Position numbers and translations under genes: made by a program. This document shows, in pieces, positions 26,916 to 35,767 of a stretch of 64,000 bases of DNA. Below the pieces are notes generated by a model that worked only from the letters and a program-made list of their open reading frames with translations, was not told the origin of the DNA and searched no databases. The stretch comes from Clostridia bacterium (GTDB lineage: Bacteria > Bacillota > Clostridia > Christensenellales > Borkfalkiaceae), in contig JAFTPK010000018.1 in NCBI GenBank assembly GCA_017463325.1, positions 61,033-125,032 on the forward strand. Reading direction: 5' to 3'. Every line of letters starts with the position of its first letter. Position 1 is the stretch's first letter.

Positions 26916-27536
26916 ATGGCAAGGTTAAACGTAAACCCAACCCGTATGGAGCTAAAAAAATTAAAAGCTCGTCTTTCTACGGCTGTTCGAGGGCATAAAT
27001 TGCTCAAAGATAAGTCGGATGAAATGGTGCGTCGATTTTCTGCAATTTTGAAAAAGACGAAAGCTCTTCGGGAAGAAGTAGAACAGGAACTTTCCTCTAC
27101 GCTTCGGCAATTTGCCGTGGCGCGGTCGGTCACGCCTGCACACGAAGCGGAGGCGGCGTTTTCTATGCCGTCGGTCGCCGTGGCGGCGGAGTGTGATACG
27201 GAAAGTATTATGGGGGTGGACGTACCAAGCGTAACTCTTTCAAGCGAGAAACGCTCTGACGGACTTCCTTACGCCTATTCCGAAATCACGGGAGAGGCGG
27301 ACTATTCGGTTGGAAAAGCTGCCGCGCTTCTTCCGCGAATGGTGGAGCTTGCCTGCTCTGAAAAATCCGTTCGTATGCTTGCGGAAGAGATCGAGCGTAA
27401 TAAGCGTCGCGTCAACGCCCTTGAATACGTCATGATTCCGCAGTTGGAAGAAACGATTAAGTATATTAAGGATAAGCTGGACGAGAACGAGCGCGCAGCC
27501 GTCGTGCGTTTGATGAAAGTAAAAAGTAAAGCGTAA
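26916..27536 (+). CDS. atpD: V-type ATPase central-stalk subunit D
   Basis: A 206-residue rotor shaft. The two terminal helices form an antiparallel coiled coil. The N-terminus NPTRMELKKLKARLSTAVRG and the C-terminal NKRRVNALEYVMIPQLEETI are both family signatures. It is the last gene of the operon, followed by an intrinsic terminator. With it the operon has every subunit expected of a Clostridia V-type ATPase. Confidence 0.95.
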   Translation: MARLNVNPTRMELKKLKARLSTAVRGHKLLKDKSDEMVRRFSAILKKTKALREEVEQELSSTLRQFAVARSVTPAHEAEAAFSMPSVAVAAECDTESIMGVDVPSVTLSSEKRSDGLPYAYSEITGEADYSVGKAAALLPRMVELACSEKSVRMLAEEIERNKRRVNALEYVMIPQLEETIKYIKDKLDENERAAVVRLMKVKSKA

Positions 27537-27541
27537 AGCGA

Positions 27542-27566
27542 AAAACGTCCTTTTTGGACGTTTTTT
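27542..27566 (+). terminator. Terminator after the V-ATPase operon
   Basis: A 9-bp stem AAAACGTCC / GGACGTTTT with a five-T loop and T-run. It ends 14 bases before the start codon of the next gene. Confidence 0.85.
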
Positions 27567-27580
27567 CGTGTGAGGAAATC

Positions 27581-28420
27581 ATGAAACAGAGTTGGTTGTA
27601 CGAAAAATACGTAGTCGTTACGGGTGCGTCGTCGGGAATCGGCAGGGCGGTTTGCAAATTGCTCGTGGAAAAGTATGCCGTAAAAGTAATCGGCGTAGGC
27701 AGAAACGAGGCGAATATGCGTTCTTTACAAGCCGAGCTTTCCGAGGCAAATAAGAAGAATTTTTGTTATTTCCTTTTTGACGTAGGGGAAAAGGAAAACT
27801 GGCTTGCTTTTTACGAAAGCTTGAAAGAAAAACAAATCACACCTACGATGATTGTCAATAATGCAGGGGCTTTTCCTCCTTTTTCAAGATTTGAAAAGCA
27901 AGGAAGCGAAAAGATAAAAGACCTCTTAAAAGTGAATTTTGAGGGGGCCGTGTACGCGTCGGAGGTGTTTTTACCTGTGTTTCGTAGCATGGGGGAACGC
28001 GGCGGGATCCTCAACGTTTCCTCTTCGGCGGCGCTTTGTCCGATCGTCGGAACGACGGCGTATTCCGCAAGTAAAGGGGCGTTAAAGGGTTTTACGGAGG
28101 CGCTTTCTTTGGAGTATGGAAAAGAAACGTACGTAGGGATCGTTTTTCCGGGCACGACGGCAACGCCGCTGTTTGAAAAAAACGAAACGCTTTTTAAGAG
28201 CGGGCTTTTGCAAAAGCTTGCCTGTTCGCCCAAGAAAATGGCGAAAAAGATCGTGCGCGTTCTTATTAAACGAAAAAGAAGAGCAACGCTTGGGGTAGAC
28301 GCGAAACTAATGGAGTTTCTTTACAAGATTGCGCCCATAAAAGGACCGCGGTTAATTCGTTGGGTAATGAAAAGATTTGGCGGAAAATATTTTAACGGCG
28401 TTTTCGAGGAAAAAAATTAA
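27581..28420 (+). CDS. Short-chain dehydrogenase/reductase
   Basis: A 279-residue NAD(P)-dependent SDR. The cofactor loop is VVTGASSGIGRAV near the N-terminus, the structural NNAG lies near residue 90, and the catalytic triad is Ser (NVSSSAAL), Tyr and Lys (AYSASKGAL). The tail FLYKIAPIKGPRLIRWVMKRF is amphipathic and may bind membrane. This tail resembles the 3-ketosphinganine-reductase/acyl-chain SDRs, but the substrate cannot be assigned. The ATG at 27581 after GTGAGG is chosen over an in-frame ATG within the terminator. It lies 14 bases behind a terminator with no promoter of its own visible. Confidence 0.85.
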   Translation: MKQSWLYEKYVVVTGASSGIGRAVCKLLVEKYAVKVIGVGRNEANMRSLQAELSEANKKNFCYFLFDVGEKENWLAFYESLKEKQITPTMIVNNAGAFPPFSRFEKQGSEKIKDLLKVNFEGAVYASEVFLPVFRSMGERGGILNVSSSAALCPIVGTTAYSASKGALKGFTEALSLEYGKETYVGIVFPGTTATPLFEKNETLFKSGLLQKLACSPKKMAKKIVRVLIKRKRRATLGVDAKLMEFLYKIAPIKGPRLIRWVMKRFGGKYFNGVFEEKN

Positions 28421-28442
28421 AAAGAAAATTTGAAAAAAATCC

Positions 28443-28471
28443 TTTACATAAATTTCGTTTTATTGTATACT
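28443..28471 (+). promoter_or_regulatory. Promoter of the membrane-protein pair
   Basis: TTTACA (28443-28448), 17 bp, TATACT (28466-28471), about 11 bases before transcription would begin and 18 bases before the ATG at 28489. Confidence 0.75.
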
Positions 28472-28488
28472 ATTAACAGAGGCAAAAT

Positions 28489-29316
28489 ATGAAATATACG
28501 TTACATTCCATAAAATATTCGGCGAAAAATTTCATTTATTTGTTTCCGCTTTGCGTTATTCCCGCGTTTTTTTTGGCGTTTACGGTTGCGCGGACGGAAA
28601 TGTTTTCCGTTTGGGAGGCTTTTTGGGCGAAAGACCTTTCTTCACTTTCTTTCGTGGAGATATTTCAGGTGGTTTCCATTTTCAATTTCTCTTCGTGGGA
28701 GGCGGTGCTCGGCGGGTTGATCGGTTTTATCGCGCTCGTACTTTGCGTCGCCTTGTTAATGGCGTTTACGGACAAACATATGCGGATAGGAAAGCGTACC
28801 TTTAACGGTCTGTTTTCCAAGCTTAACGACAATTTGCTTTCGACGTTCGGGTTTGCAGCTCTTCTGTTTTTTATTTACGAGGTATGGTCGCTGCTGACGG
28901 CCGCCTTGTTCTATTTGTTGGCGCAGCTCCCGTTTGTGGCAGCCTTGGCGACAAGCACACTCCTGTATTTTGGGGCGCACGTCATATTGCTTTTCGTTGT
29001 TTCGTGTATTTATTTGTGGCTACCGTGTATGCAAATAACGGGTTTTAAACCGTTTGAGGCCCTTCGTTATTCCAACATCTTGTGCGAGGCGATCAAATGG
29101 CGAATTGTGTTCAATCAGTTTGTGATTTTGTTTGTTGCGGAAATTTGTGTCGTAGTCAGCGTGCTTTGCTTGCCGCATATGCAAGCCGCCTCTTTCTTTG
29201 TTACGACGATAGTCTACGCCTTACTGATCATGCTTTTTTGCGTTCGTATGCAGGTGGCTTATTTGGATCGGACAAAAACAGAAAGGGCAGATCTTGTACC
29301 ATATTATACGGTCTAA
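28489..29316 (+). CDS. Polytopic membrane protein of unknown function
   Basis: A 275-residue protein with about five to six hydrophobic segments (near 15-35, 60-90, 105-130, 135-150, 155-180, 205-250) joined by short loops. The N-terminus is basic and cytoplasmic. I do not recognise the family. No catalytic motif, signal peptide or ATP site is visible. It is followed after 15 bases by another multi-pass protein, and both are probably co-transcribed with the phosphoglucomutase gene from the promoter at 28443. Confidence 0.75.
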   Translation: MKYTLHSIKYSAKNFIYLFPLCVIPAFFLAFTVARTEMFSVWEAFWAKDLSSLSFVEIFQVVSIFNFSSWEAVLGGLIGFIALVLCVALLMAFTDKHMRIGKRTFNGLFSKLNDNLLSTFGFAALLFFIYEVWSLLTAALFYLLAQLPFVAALATSTLLYFGAHVILLFVVSCIYLWLPCMQITGFKPFEALRYSNILCEAIKWRIVFNQFVILFVAEICVVVSVLCLPHMQAASFFVTTIVYALLIMLFCVRMQVAYLDRTKTERADLVPYYTV

Positions 29317-29331
29317 GAAAAGGAGAAGAGT

Positions 29332-30303
29332 ATGCGTTTTAGAAATGCCGTTTTGGTGCTTCTTGAAAATTTTAAAAACACCTATAAAATTTTGCTTTAT
29401 AAGCTCGTTGTTTCCGTCGTTTGTACGGCTCTGTATTTCGCGCTTATTCTACCCGAATTGCACGCGATTTTTTCAAGCGCGGAATGGTTGACCTTGAAAA
29501 CGGATTTTTGGGAATTTTTGGCTGCTTTTCTTCCAACGGGTTCGGCGGAAAATTTTGAGGCGATCCAAAATAAGATTATGCAAGAGTCCGCTCCTGCATT
29601 TTTTCAAATGCTTGTCGGGCAAGCGGGCGGGATCGCGCTGCGCCTTACAGCTTGTGCCGCCGTGTATCTCGTTCAACGATTTGTGGATACCATGTGCTAT
29701 TTTGCGGTGGGAAGTATTATAAACGACCGAATGAGCGCCTATTCGGATACGCCTTTCCCTCGCGCCTATCTTTCCAACCTGTCCAAATCGGCAAAATACA
29801 GCCTTGTATACGTACCGATCGGATTTTTGTTCGATCTTCTCTCTATCGTAGTATGCGTGCTCGCGTTGGAATTTGTGCCGTTTTTATACTCGCTCTTTGC
29901 CTGCGTGGCGACGATCACGCTTTGTCAAACGGTCAAGCTTTCTTGCACCTATTGTTGGATGCCGTCGATCGTAGCGGACGGGAAAAACCTTCGCGGGGCT
30001 ATGAGCGCGTTGAAAACTATGGATAAAAAACAACACTCCAAAGTATTTGCTACGAATTTCGCGGCGGTGCTTGGGATTATTGCCGTCAACGTTTTGGGCG
30101 GGCTTTGTACGGCAGGGGTCGCGCTTTTGCTTACTGTTCCCGCGTCCTATTTATTTTTGCTTTGTTTGCAATTCGTCAACTACTATACGGTGACGGGCAA
30201 AAAATATTTTATTACGTACGATACGATTGTAAAAAATTCCAGTTTTGGTGACGCGGAAGAATTTTTCAAGGTCATAGAACGGGAAGAAAATAACGAAGAG
30301 TAA
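29332..30303 (+). CDS. Polytopic membrane protein of unknown function
   Basis: A 323-residue protein with about six hydrophobic segments (near 20-40, 100-125, 150-175, 180-210, 245-275) and a charged C-terminal tail ending FFKVIEREENNEE. Like its upstream neighbour it begins with a short basic amphipathic helix (RFRNAVLVLLENFKNTYKI), and the two proteins have a similar layout, so they may be distant paralogues forming a complex. The family is not recognised. AAGGAG precedes the next gene nine bases on, linking this pair to the sugar-phosphate mutase. Confidence 0.75.
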   Translation: MRFRNAVLVLLENFKNTYKILLYKLVVSVVCTALYFALILPELHAIFSSAEWLTLKTDFWEFLAAFLPTGSAENFEAIQNKIMQESAPAFFQMLVGQAGGIALRLTACAAVYLVQRFVDTMCYFAVGSIINDRMSAYSDTPFPRAYLSNLSKSAKYSLVYVPIGFLFDLLSIVVCVLALEFVPFLYSLFACVATITLCQTVKLSCTYCWMPSIVADGKNLRGAMSALKTMDKKQHSKVFATNFAAVLGIIAVNVLGGLCTAGVALLLTVPASYLFLLCLQFVNYYTVTGKKYFITYDTIVKNSSFGDAEEFFKVIEREENNEE

Positions 30304-30312
30304 GGAGGAGTT

Positions 30313-32037
30313 ATGGACTATCGTAATACTTATCAAACATGGTTAAACGATCCTCGGCTTTGCGAAGAGGGCAAACGGGAGCTTGCCTCGATTGTAAACG
30401 ACGAGAAAGAAAAAGAGTACCGCTTTGGCGCATTGCCCGAATTCGGTACGGCAGGTATGCGCGGAATTATCGGGTACGGAACGAATATGATGAATATCTA
30501 CACGGTAATGCGAGCGACACAAGGGCTTGCCTCGTTTGTAAAAAGCCTCGGGCAAGAGGCTATGGAACGCGGCGTTGTAATTTCCTACGACACCCGTCGT
30601 AAATCGGAGGAATTTGCGCGTGTTTCGGCGGGCGTGCTTGCTAAGAACGGTGTCAAGGCCTATCTTTTTGACGACGTACATCCCGTGCCTATGCTCTCTT
30701 ATGCCGTAAGATATTTAAAAACGGTGGCGGGGATTATGATCACCGCAAGTCATAACCCCAAGGAATATAACGGTTATAAGGTGTACGGGGCGGACGGGGC
30801 GCAGATGTCGCCCGAGGATACGGCGCAGGTCGTTTCCTATATCGACGAGATTGAAGATTTCCTTTCCGTGGAAAGCGACGTGGAAAGTCCGTTAATTTTG
30901 CCTGTTCCTACGCAGCTTGACGAAGATTACATTGACGAGCTTTCTTCGCTCACGCTATCCCCCGAAGCGGTAAAAAAGTGCGGGGCGGATTTAAAACTCG
31001 TGTATACGCCCGTTCACGGCAGCGGTTATAAGCCCGTCATGAAAATCCTTGAAAAGCTCGGTATTAACGTAACCGTCGTAGAAGAGCAGACGAAAAAGGA
31101 TACGGAATTCTCGACGGTAAAGGTACCTAACCCCGAATTTAAAGAAACACTTTCTATGGGCATTGCGCTTGCGGAAAAGGTGGGGGCTACCGTTGTCTTC
31201 GGTACCGACCCTGACTCTGACCGTTTAGGCGTAGCCTTAAAGGACGAGAGTGGTGATTTCGTTGCGCTTTCGGGCAATCAGGTGGGGATTTTACTGCTTG
31301 ATTATATTTTAGGCCGTTTGCAGGAATCGGGAAAAATGCCGAAAAATGCAGCCGTTGTGAAATCGTTTGTAACGACGGGTATGGCGAAGGCACTTTGCGA
31401 CGACTACGGCGTGACGTTATACGAAACCCCCGTCGGCTTTAAATTTATCGGCGAAAAAATCAAGCAATGGGAAGCGGACGGCAAGCATACGTACGTATTC
31501 GGTTTTGAAGAATCCTGCGGCTATCTTCGCGGCACCCATGCCCGCGATAAAGACGCCGTCGTTGCGTCTATGCTTTGCGCGGAAATGGTGTGCTATTATA
31601 CTTATCTTGGAAAAACGGTTTACGGCAGATTGCAGGAAATTTATCAAAAATACGGCTACGTTCTCGATAAAAACGTTTCTTTGCAGTATTCGGGCTTGAA
31701 CGCCATGAAAGAGATGAACGGCGTTGTTGATGCATTGAAAAAGATGCCCGTGACCTCGCTTGGCGATTTTAAGGTGGCGGCGTTCCGCGATTACAGCGCG
31801 GCAAAGCGTACCGATTATAAGCGGAGCAAAACGGAGGAAATGGATATTCCTAAATGCAACTGTGTGTATTACGAGATCGAGGGCGGTTCGTTCGTTTGCG
31901 TTCGTCCGTCGGGCACCGAACCGAAATTAAAGATTTACTATTCCTTGAAGTCGAAAGACGAGGCGACGGCAAACGCCGAGCTTGAAAAGCTTACCGTCGC
32001 GGTAAACGAGCTTTTGCAAAAAGCAAAACAGGCTTAA
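30313..32037 (+). CDS. Phosphoglucomutase/phosphomannomutase
   Basis: Interconverts hexose 1- and 6-phosphates (alpha-D-phosphohexomutase family, PgcA-like). At 574 residues the four domains are present. The phosphoserine is Ser146 in ITASHNPKEYNGYKVYG, the Mg2+ loop is DPDSDR (299-304), the sugar-binding loop is GFEESCGYL, and the C-terminal phosphate-binding RPSGTEPKLKIYY. The product feeds UDP-glucose and cell-envelope glycan or glycolipid synthesis. A role linked with the two upstream membrane proteins is possible but unproven. A terminator follows. Confidence 0.95.
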   Translation: MDYRNTYQTWLNDPRLCEEGKRELASIVNDEKEKEYRFGALPEFGTAGMRGIIGYGTNMMNIYTVMRATQGLASFVKSLGQEAMERGVVISYDTRRKSEEFARVSAGVLAKNGVKAYLFDDVHPVPMLSYAVRYLKTVAGIMITASHNPKEYNGYKVYGADGAQMSPEDTAQVVSYIDEIEDFLSVESDVESPLILPVPTQLDEDYIDELSSLTLSPEAVKKCGADLKLVYTPVHGSGYKPVMKILEKLGINVTVVEEQTKKDTEFSTVKVPNPEFKETLSMGIALAEKVGATVVFGTDPDSDRLGVALKDESGDFVALSGNQVGILLLDYILGRLQESGKMPKNAAVVKSFVTTGMAKALCDDYGVTLYETPVGFKFIGEKIKQWEADGKHTYVFGFEESCGYLRGTHARDKDAVVASMLCAEMVCYYTYLGKTVYGRLQEIYQKYGYVLDKNVSLQYSGLNAMKEMNGVVDALKKMPVTSLGDFKVAAFRDYSAAKRTDYKRSKTEEMDIPKCNCVYYEIEGGSFVCVRPSGTEPKLKIYYSLKSKDEATANAELEKLTVAVNELLQKAKQA

Positions 32038-32053
32038 TTTTTCATGGATATAA

Positions 32054-32085
32054 AAGAAGAAGTACCTCTCGGGGTACTTCTTTTT
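32054..32085. terminator. Bidirectional terminator between mutase and AraC gene
   Basis: An 8-bp core GAAGTACC / GGTACTTC with extended A/T arms and a TTTTT tail. Its right edge touches the AraC-gene stop on the minus strand, so it can serve both convergent genes. Confidence 0.85.
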
Positions 32086-32977
32086 ACTTACTGCTGATGC
32101 TTTCTTTATATTCGCCCGGGGTCATGCCCGTATGCCGTTTAAAGACGTAATTAAAATGGGAAACGGAATCAAAGTACAGCTTTCCCGCGATCGAGGAAAA
32201 GGAAACGCCGCGCCTGATTAGTTTTTTCGCCTCGTCCGTTTTGAGTTTTAGATAGGTTTGATAAATGCTCATGCCCGTCTTTTCCTTGAAAAAGGTGCAA
32301 AGATAGGTTTTTCCGTAGTGTAGCTGCGCGCAAATGTCGTCAAGCGTCAACCGATCGTAAAGCTTAGAGGAAAGGAAATAAACGATCTCGTCTTGTAGCG
32401 CGCTGGAAGAAGAGATTTTTGAGATAAAAAATTCCTGTGGGGAATTTTGATTGTACTCCTTTCGCAATAGATAAATGAGTAGCAATTCCAAAGAATTTTT
32501 AAGCACTTGCTCGCCGCCGAGGTTGGGATTTTCTTTTAATTCCAGCTTGGTAAGATCGGGGTCGAAATCGGGGATCACGAAGGTTTCCGTCGCCTCGGAC
32601 ATAACGTTTTGCAACAAATAACGGTATTCGTCGGGAACGCGGTATTTTTTATCACAGAAAAAAGCCATACCCTCCGAACGGCAATCAAAAGAAATGATAA
32701 AAATATTTGCTTCTTCTCCTTTACATTCGAGGCGGTGGGGTTGGTCGGGTTTGATAAAAATAATTTCCCCTTGCTTTAATAGGTGCTTTTGTTCGCCTAA
32801 ATAAACGTAAACGTCCTTTTTGTCCGCGTAATTAATTTCCCAGAAATTATGCGTTTCCTCCTTGGAAACATAGTTTTTTTCCGGCTCCTGATAATGTACG
32901 GTTACGATTTTTTGCACGTTGAGAAAGTTAGAGATCTTGTGCTTATAAAATTGTTTGCTAGGCTGTTTTTTACTCAT
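32084..32977 (-). CDS. AraC-family transcriptional regulator of the ROK-nagA unit
   Basis: A 297-residue regulator. The N-terminal cupin sensor (about 20-160) contains FWEINYADKKDVYVYLG and HRLECKGEE. The C-terminal AraC DNA-binding domain has two HTH motifs, the second with FSSIAGKLYFDSVSHFNYVFKRHTG. It is divergent from the ROK protein and nagA, so it probably senses an amino-sugar-derived ligand and activates them; the ligand is inferred only from context. The promoter on this strand predicts a transcript that starts on the A of the ATG at 32977, so it is leaderless, and no ribosome site is present. Confidence 0.9.
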   Translation of the reverse strand: MSKKQPSKQFYKHKISNFLNVQKIVTVHYQEPEKNYVSKEETHNFWEINYADKKDVYVYLGEQKHLLKQGEIIFIKPDQPHRLECKGEEANIFIISFDCRSEGMAFFCDKKYRVPDEYRYLLQNVMSEATETFVIPDFDPDLTKLELKENPNLGGEQVLKNSLELLLIYLLRKEYNQNSPQEFFISKISSSSALQDEIVYFLSSKLYDRLTLDDICAQLHYGKTYLCTFFKEKTGMSIYQTYLKLKTDEAKKLIRRGVSFSSIAGKLYFDSVSHFNYVFKRHTGMTPGEYKESISSK

Positions 32978-32983
32978 ATTCGT

Positions 32984-33012
32984 ATTATAACAGATTTTTT
33001 GAGATTTGTAAA
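32984..33012 (-). promoter_or_regulatory. Promoter of the AraC regulator gene (leaderless)
   Basis: On the minus strand, TTTACA (33012-33007), 17 bp and TATAAT (32989-32984). The expected +1 coincides with the A of the start codon at 32977. Confidence 0.8.
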
Positions 33013-33031
33013 ATATTTCATGGGAATTTTT

Positions 33032-33095
33032 GCGAAAGAATTTATAAAAATAGAGAAATAATTTCGCTTGAAAAAAAATGGCGTTCGTGTATAAT
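33032..33095 (+). promoter_or_regulatory. Promoter and inverted repeat ahead of the ROK-nagA unit
   Basis: TTGAAA (33068-33073), 16 bp, TATAAT (33090-33095). Abutting the -35 is an inverted repeat GCGAAA (33032-33037) / TTTCGC (33062-33067) with a 24-bp centre, a candidate operator for the divergent AraC protein. The promoter is clear; the operator role is a guess. Confidence 0.6.
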
Positions 33096-33129
33096 AATGA
33101 TAGAAAATACAGGAGAAGATATAGAATTT

Positions 33130-34512
33130 ATGAAAATGCCCGTACTTGATAAAAATTTTTATCCTATGATAAAAGCGCTTTCCGATTTTGAAAAGACGGT
33201 AAAAGCGAGCGGAAGCTCGGTCAAAGTAACGCTCGTTGCCGAGCGTAGCGGCGGCTATAATTACGTTTATACGTACGACGCTTTGGAGGACGGGGTGAAC
33301 GACGCCCTCAATTTCCGAGTGGCGGAGCGTTTGGCTAAGACCATTCTTTGGGTGGTCGGCGGCTTTAAGATTTCCGTTGCGGGCAGCAAGTCCGTTTACG
33401 AGTATTTGAAAAAAGCATATACGCCGAGCGGATTGCGGGCGTTCGACGTCGAGTTTATGAGCGGCGTTTACGAACGGCCTTTTGAAGTGACTTGGCTTAA
33501 AGAGAACGAAATTCCTGAAACGAAAGGGGCTTCCATGCGCGTCGGCGGCTATTTAAAGGGTTGCCGTATCGGTTTTGACGCGGGCGGTTCGGACAGAAAG
33601 GTGAGCGCTGTGATCGACGGCGAGGTGGTATATAGTGAAGAGGTCGTTTGGAATCCGAAGATCACGGAGGATCCCACCTATCACTATAACGAAATTCTTA
33701 CGGCTATGAGAACGGCGGCGTCCAAGATGCCTACGGTGGACGCGATCGGCGTTTCGTCGGCGGGGGTGTACGTAGATAATAAAATCATGGTAGCGTCCCT
33801 CTTCTTGAAAGTGGACAAGTCGGTGCACGGCGACTACGTGAAGAATATGTATATCAACGTAGCCAAACAGCTTGGGGAAGAAATGGGCAAGGAAATCCCG
33901 CTTGAAGTTGCTAACGATGGCGACGTTACCGCGCTTGCGGGGGCGATCGACTTGAACGACAACGGCGTGTTGGGGATTGCGATGGGTACCAGCGAAGCGG
34001 TTGGGTATATCAATACGCAAGGCGGCATCAACGGTTGGCTTTCGGAGCTTGCGTTTGCGCCAGTCGATTTCAACGAGGGGGCAATGGTGGACGAATGGAG
34101 CGGCGACGTTGGCGTAGGTTGTAAATATTTTTCGCAAGACGCCGTTATTAAACTTGCCGAAGCGGGCGGCCACGTTTTTGCAACCGAGCTTACCCCTGCG
34201 CAAAAATTGAAAGAGGTGCAGGCAATGATGGACGCGGGCGATCCGCTTGCGGCGCAAATTTATGAAGATATCGGCGTATATTTGGCGCACACCATTCCTT
34301 TCTATGCGAAATTTTACGATATTAAGCATATGCTTTTGCTTGGTCGTGTTATGGGCGGTAAAGGCGGGGACATTATTCTCGCTACTTGTAAGAAGGTGCT
34401 CGGCGAAGAATATCCCGAATTCGCGGCGCTCGATATCGGGCTGCCTGATGAAAAGAGCAGGCGCGTAGGACAGAGTATTGCCGCAGCCTCTCTTCCTGCA
34501 ACCAAAGAGTAA
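33130..34512 (+). CDS. ROK-family protein with N-terminal extension (putative amino-sugar kinase)
   Basis: A 460-residue protein. An N-terminal domain of about 140 residues has no clear match. It is followed by an ASKHA/ROK fold starting at GCRIGFDAGGSDRKVSAV (phosphate-1 loop), with the catalytic aspartate in VANDGDVTALAGA and phosphate-2 GIAMGTSEAVGYI. The zinc-binding CxCGxxGC motif of classic ROK kinases is absent. It is the first gene before nagA, so N-acetylglucosamine or N-acetylmannosamine phosphorylation is likely; a regulatory role is not excluded. I chose the ATG at 33130 after AGGAGA (33111-33116, rather distant). An in-frame ATG at 33097 would lie upstream of the predicted transcription start. 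Confidence 0.8.
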   Translation: MKMPVLDKNFYPMIKALSDFEKTVKASGSSVKVTLVAERSGGYNYVYTYDALEDGVNDALNFRVAERLAKTILWVVGGFKISVAGSKSVYEYLKKAYTPSGLRAFDVEFMSGVYERPFEVTWLKENEIPETKGASMRVGGYLKGCRIGFDAGGSDRKVSAVIDGEVVYSEEVVWNPKITEDPTYHYNEILTAMRTAASKMPTVDAIGVSSAGVYVDNKIMVASLFLKVDKSVHGDYVKNMYINVAKQLGEEMGKEIPLEVANDGDVTALAGAIDLNDNGVLGIAMGTSEAVGYINTQGGINGWLSELAFAPVDFNEGAMVDEWSGDVGVGCKYFSQDAVIKLAEAGGHVFATELTPAQKLKEVQAMMDAGDPLAAQIYEDIGVYLAHTIPFYAKFYDIKHMLLLGRVMGGKGGDIILATCKKVLGEEYPEFAALDIGLPDEKSRRVGQSIAAASLPATKE

Positions 34513-34524
34513 CGGAGGCGTAGT

Positions 34525-35670
34525 ATGAAATGTTTCAAAAACGCCGTTGTGTACGTAGAGGGGAGCGGTCTTGTTCGCTGCACGGTGGAATTTGACGAAA
34601 AAATCCGTTTTATCGGCGACACCTCCTCGGCGGAGGAGATAGAACTTCCCGTTGGAGCAGTCGTTTTGCCCGGGTTTGTCGATCAGCATATTCACGGCGC
34701 GGGCGGTTCGGACGGTATGGACGGCACGCAGAACGATCTTTCCATTATTTCGCAGACGGTGGCGAAAGAGGGTACTACCTCTTTTCTCGTTACGACAATG
34801 ACGCAAAGCAAGGAAAATATTTTGAATGCGCTTTCCGCGGTAAAGACCTTTCGCGCGGGCGAAAACGACGGTGCAAGAGCGGTCGGCGTGCATTTGGAGG
34901 GGCCGTTTATCGCGCCTGCTCATAAAGGAGCACAACCGCTTGAATATGTGGTAGAGCCTGATATTGCAACCTTTGACGAGTATAACGAGGCGAGCGGCAA
35001 CTCTATCAAGATCGTAACCCTTGCCCCTGAGAGAGAGGGCGCGAGGGAACTGATTGCGCATTTAAAAGAAAAGGGTGTCGTTGCGTCGATCGGTCATACG
35101 GGCGCAAAATACGCGGAGATACAAACGGCGGTGGAAAACGGGGCGTCGAACGTAACGCATACCTATAACGCGCAAAGCCCTCTGCATCATAGAGAGATTG
35201 GCGTCGTGGGGAGCGCTATGCTTTTTGACGAGCTGAATTGCGAGATGATTGCGGATACCATTCACGTTTCCGTGCCCGCTATGAAATTGCTTGTAAAAAA
35301 CAAGCCCAAAGATAAGCTTACCTTAATCACCGACGCTATGCGCGCCAAGGGAATTCCCGACGGCGTTAGCGAGCTTGGCGGGCAGACGGTATACGTGAAA
35401 AACGGCGAGGCAAGACTTGCAGATGGCACACTTGCGGGGAGCGTATTGAAGATGAATCGTGCCGTACAGAACGTGGTTGAAAAGGTGGGCGTACCTTTTA
35501 CCCAAGCCGTTGACTACGCGACGATCAATCCTGCGAAAAATCTTGGCTTGGACGGCGAGATCGGTTCTGTCAAGGTTGGAAAGCGTGCGGATTTCACCGT
35601 ACTTAATAAAAATTACGACGTCCTGTATACGGTCGTCGGCGGCAAGATTGTGTATCGCGCCGAAAATTAA
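34525..35670 (+). CDS. nagA: N-acetylglucosamine-6-phosphate deacetylase
   Basis: Removes acetate from GlcNAc-6-P, committing amino sugars to glycolysis or wall recycling. It has 381 residues, an amidohydrolase TIM barrel: the His-X-His metal pair is His55/His57 in DQHIHG, with Glu125 in HLEGPF. Histidines lie in GHTGAKY and THTYNAQSPLHHRE, and the catalytic Asp270 is in LITDAMR. It starts 12 bases after the ROK gene in the same transcript. No nagB is present nearby. A UUCG-capped terminator follows. Confidence 0.95.
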   Translation: MKCFKNAVVYVEGSGLVRCTVEFDEKIRFIGDTSSAEEIELPVGAVVLPGFVDQHIHGAGGSDGMDGTQNDLSIISQTVAKEGTTSFLVTTMTQSKENILNALSAVKTFRAGENDGARAVGVHLEGPFIAPAHKGAQPLEYVVEPDIATFDEYNEASGNSIKIVTLAPEREGARELIAHLKEKGVVASIGHTGAKYAEIQTAVENGASNVTHTYNAQSPLHHREIGVVGSAMLFDELNCEMIADTIHVSVPAMKLLVKNKPKDKLTLITDAMRAKGIPDGVSELGGQTVYVKNGEARLADGTLAGSVLKMNRAVQNVVEKVGVPFTQAVDYATINPAKNLGLDGEIGSVKVGKRADFTVLNKNYDVLYTVVGGKIVYRAEN

Positions 35671-35698
35671 ATAGCTCATACTTATTTCCTCTTATTAA

Positions 35699-35729
35699 GG
35701 CGCGTCGGCTTCGGTCGGCGCGTCTTTTC
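35699..35729 (+). terminator. UUCG-capped terminator after nagA
   Basis: An 11-pair stem (several G-U pairs) closes a TTCG tetraloop, followed by TTTT. It ends close ahead of the next start codon. Confidence 0.8.
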
Positions 35730-35767
35730 GTTGGTCTATGAACGCAAAAAACGGCATACCTATAAAT

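Noticed and set aside
33553..35061. 502-residue open frame on the minus strand across the ROK and nagA genes
   Set aside because: It lies wholly opposite two well-recognised genes, has no family features or ribosome site, and is rich in Arg, His and Asn as typical of antisense frames.
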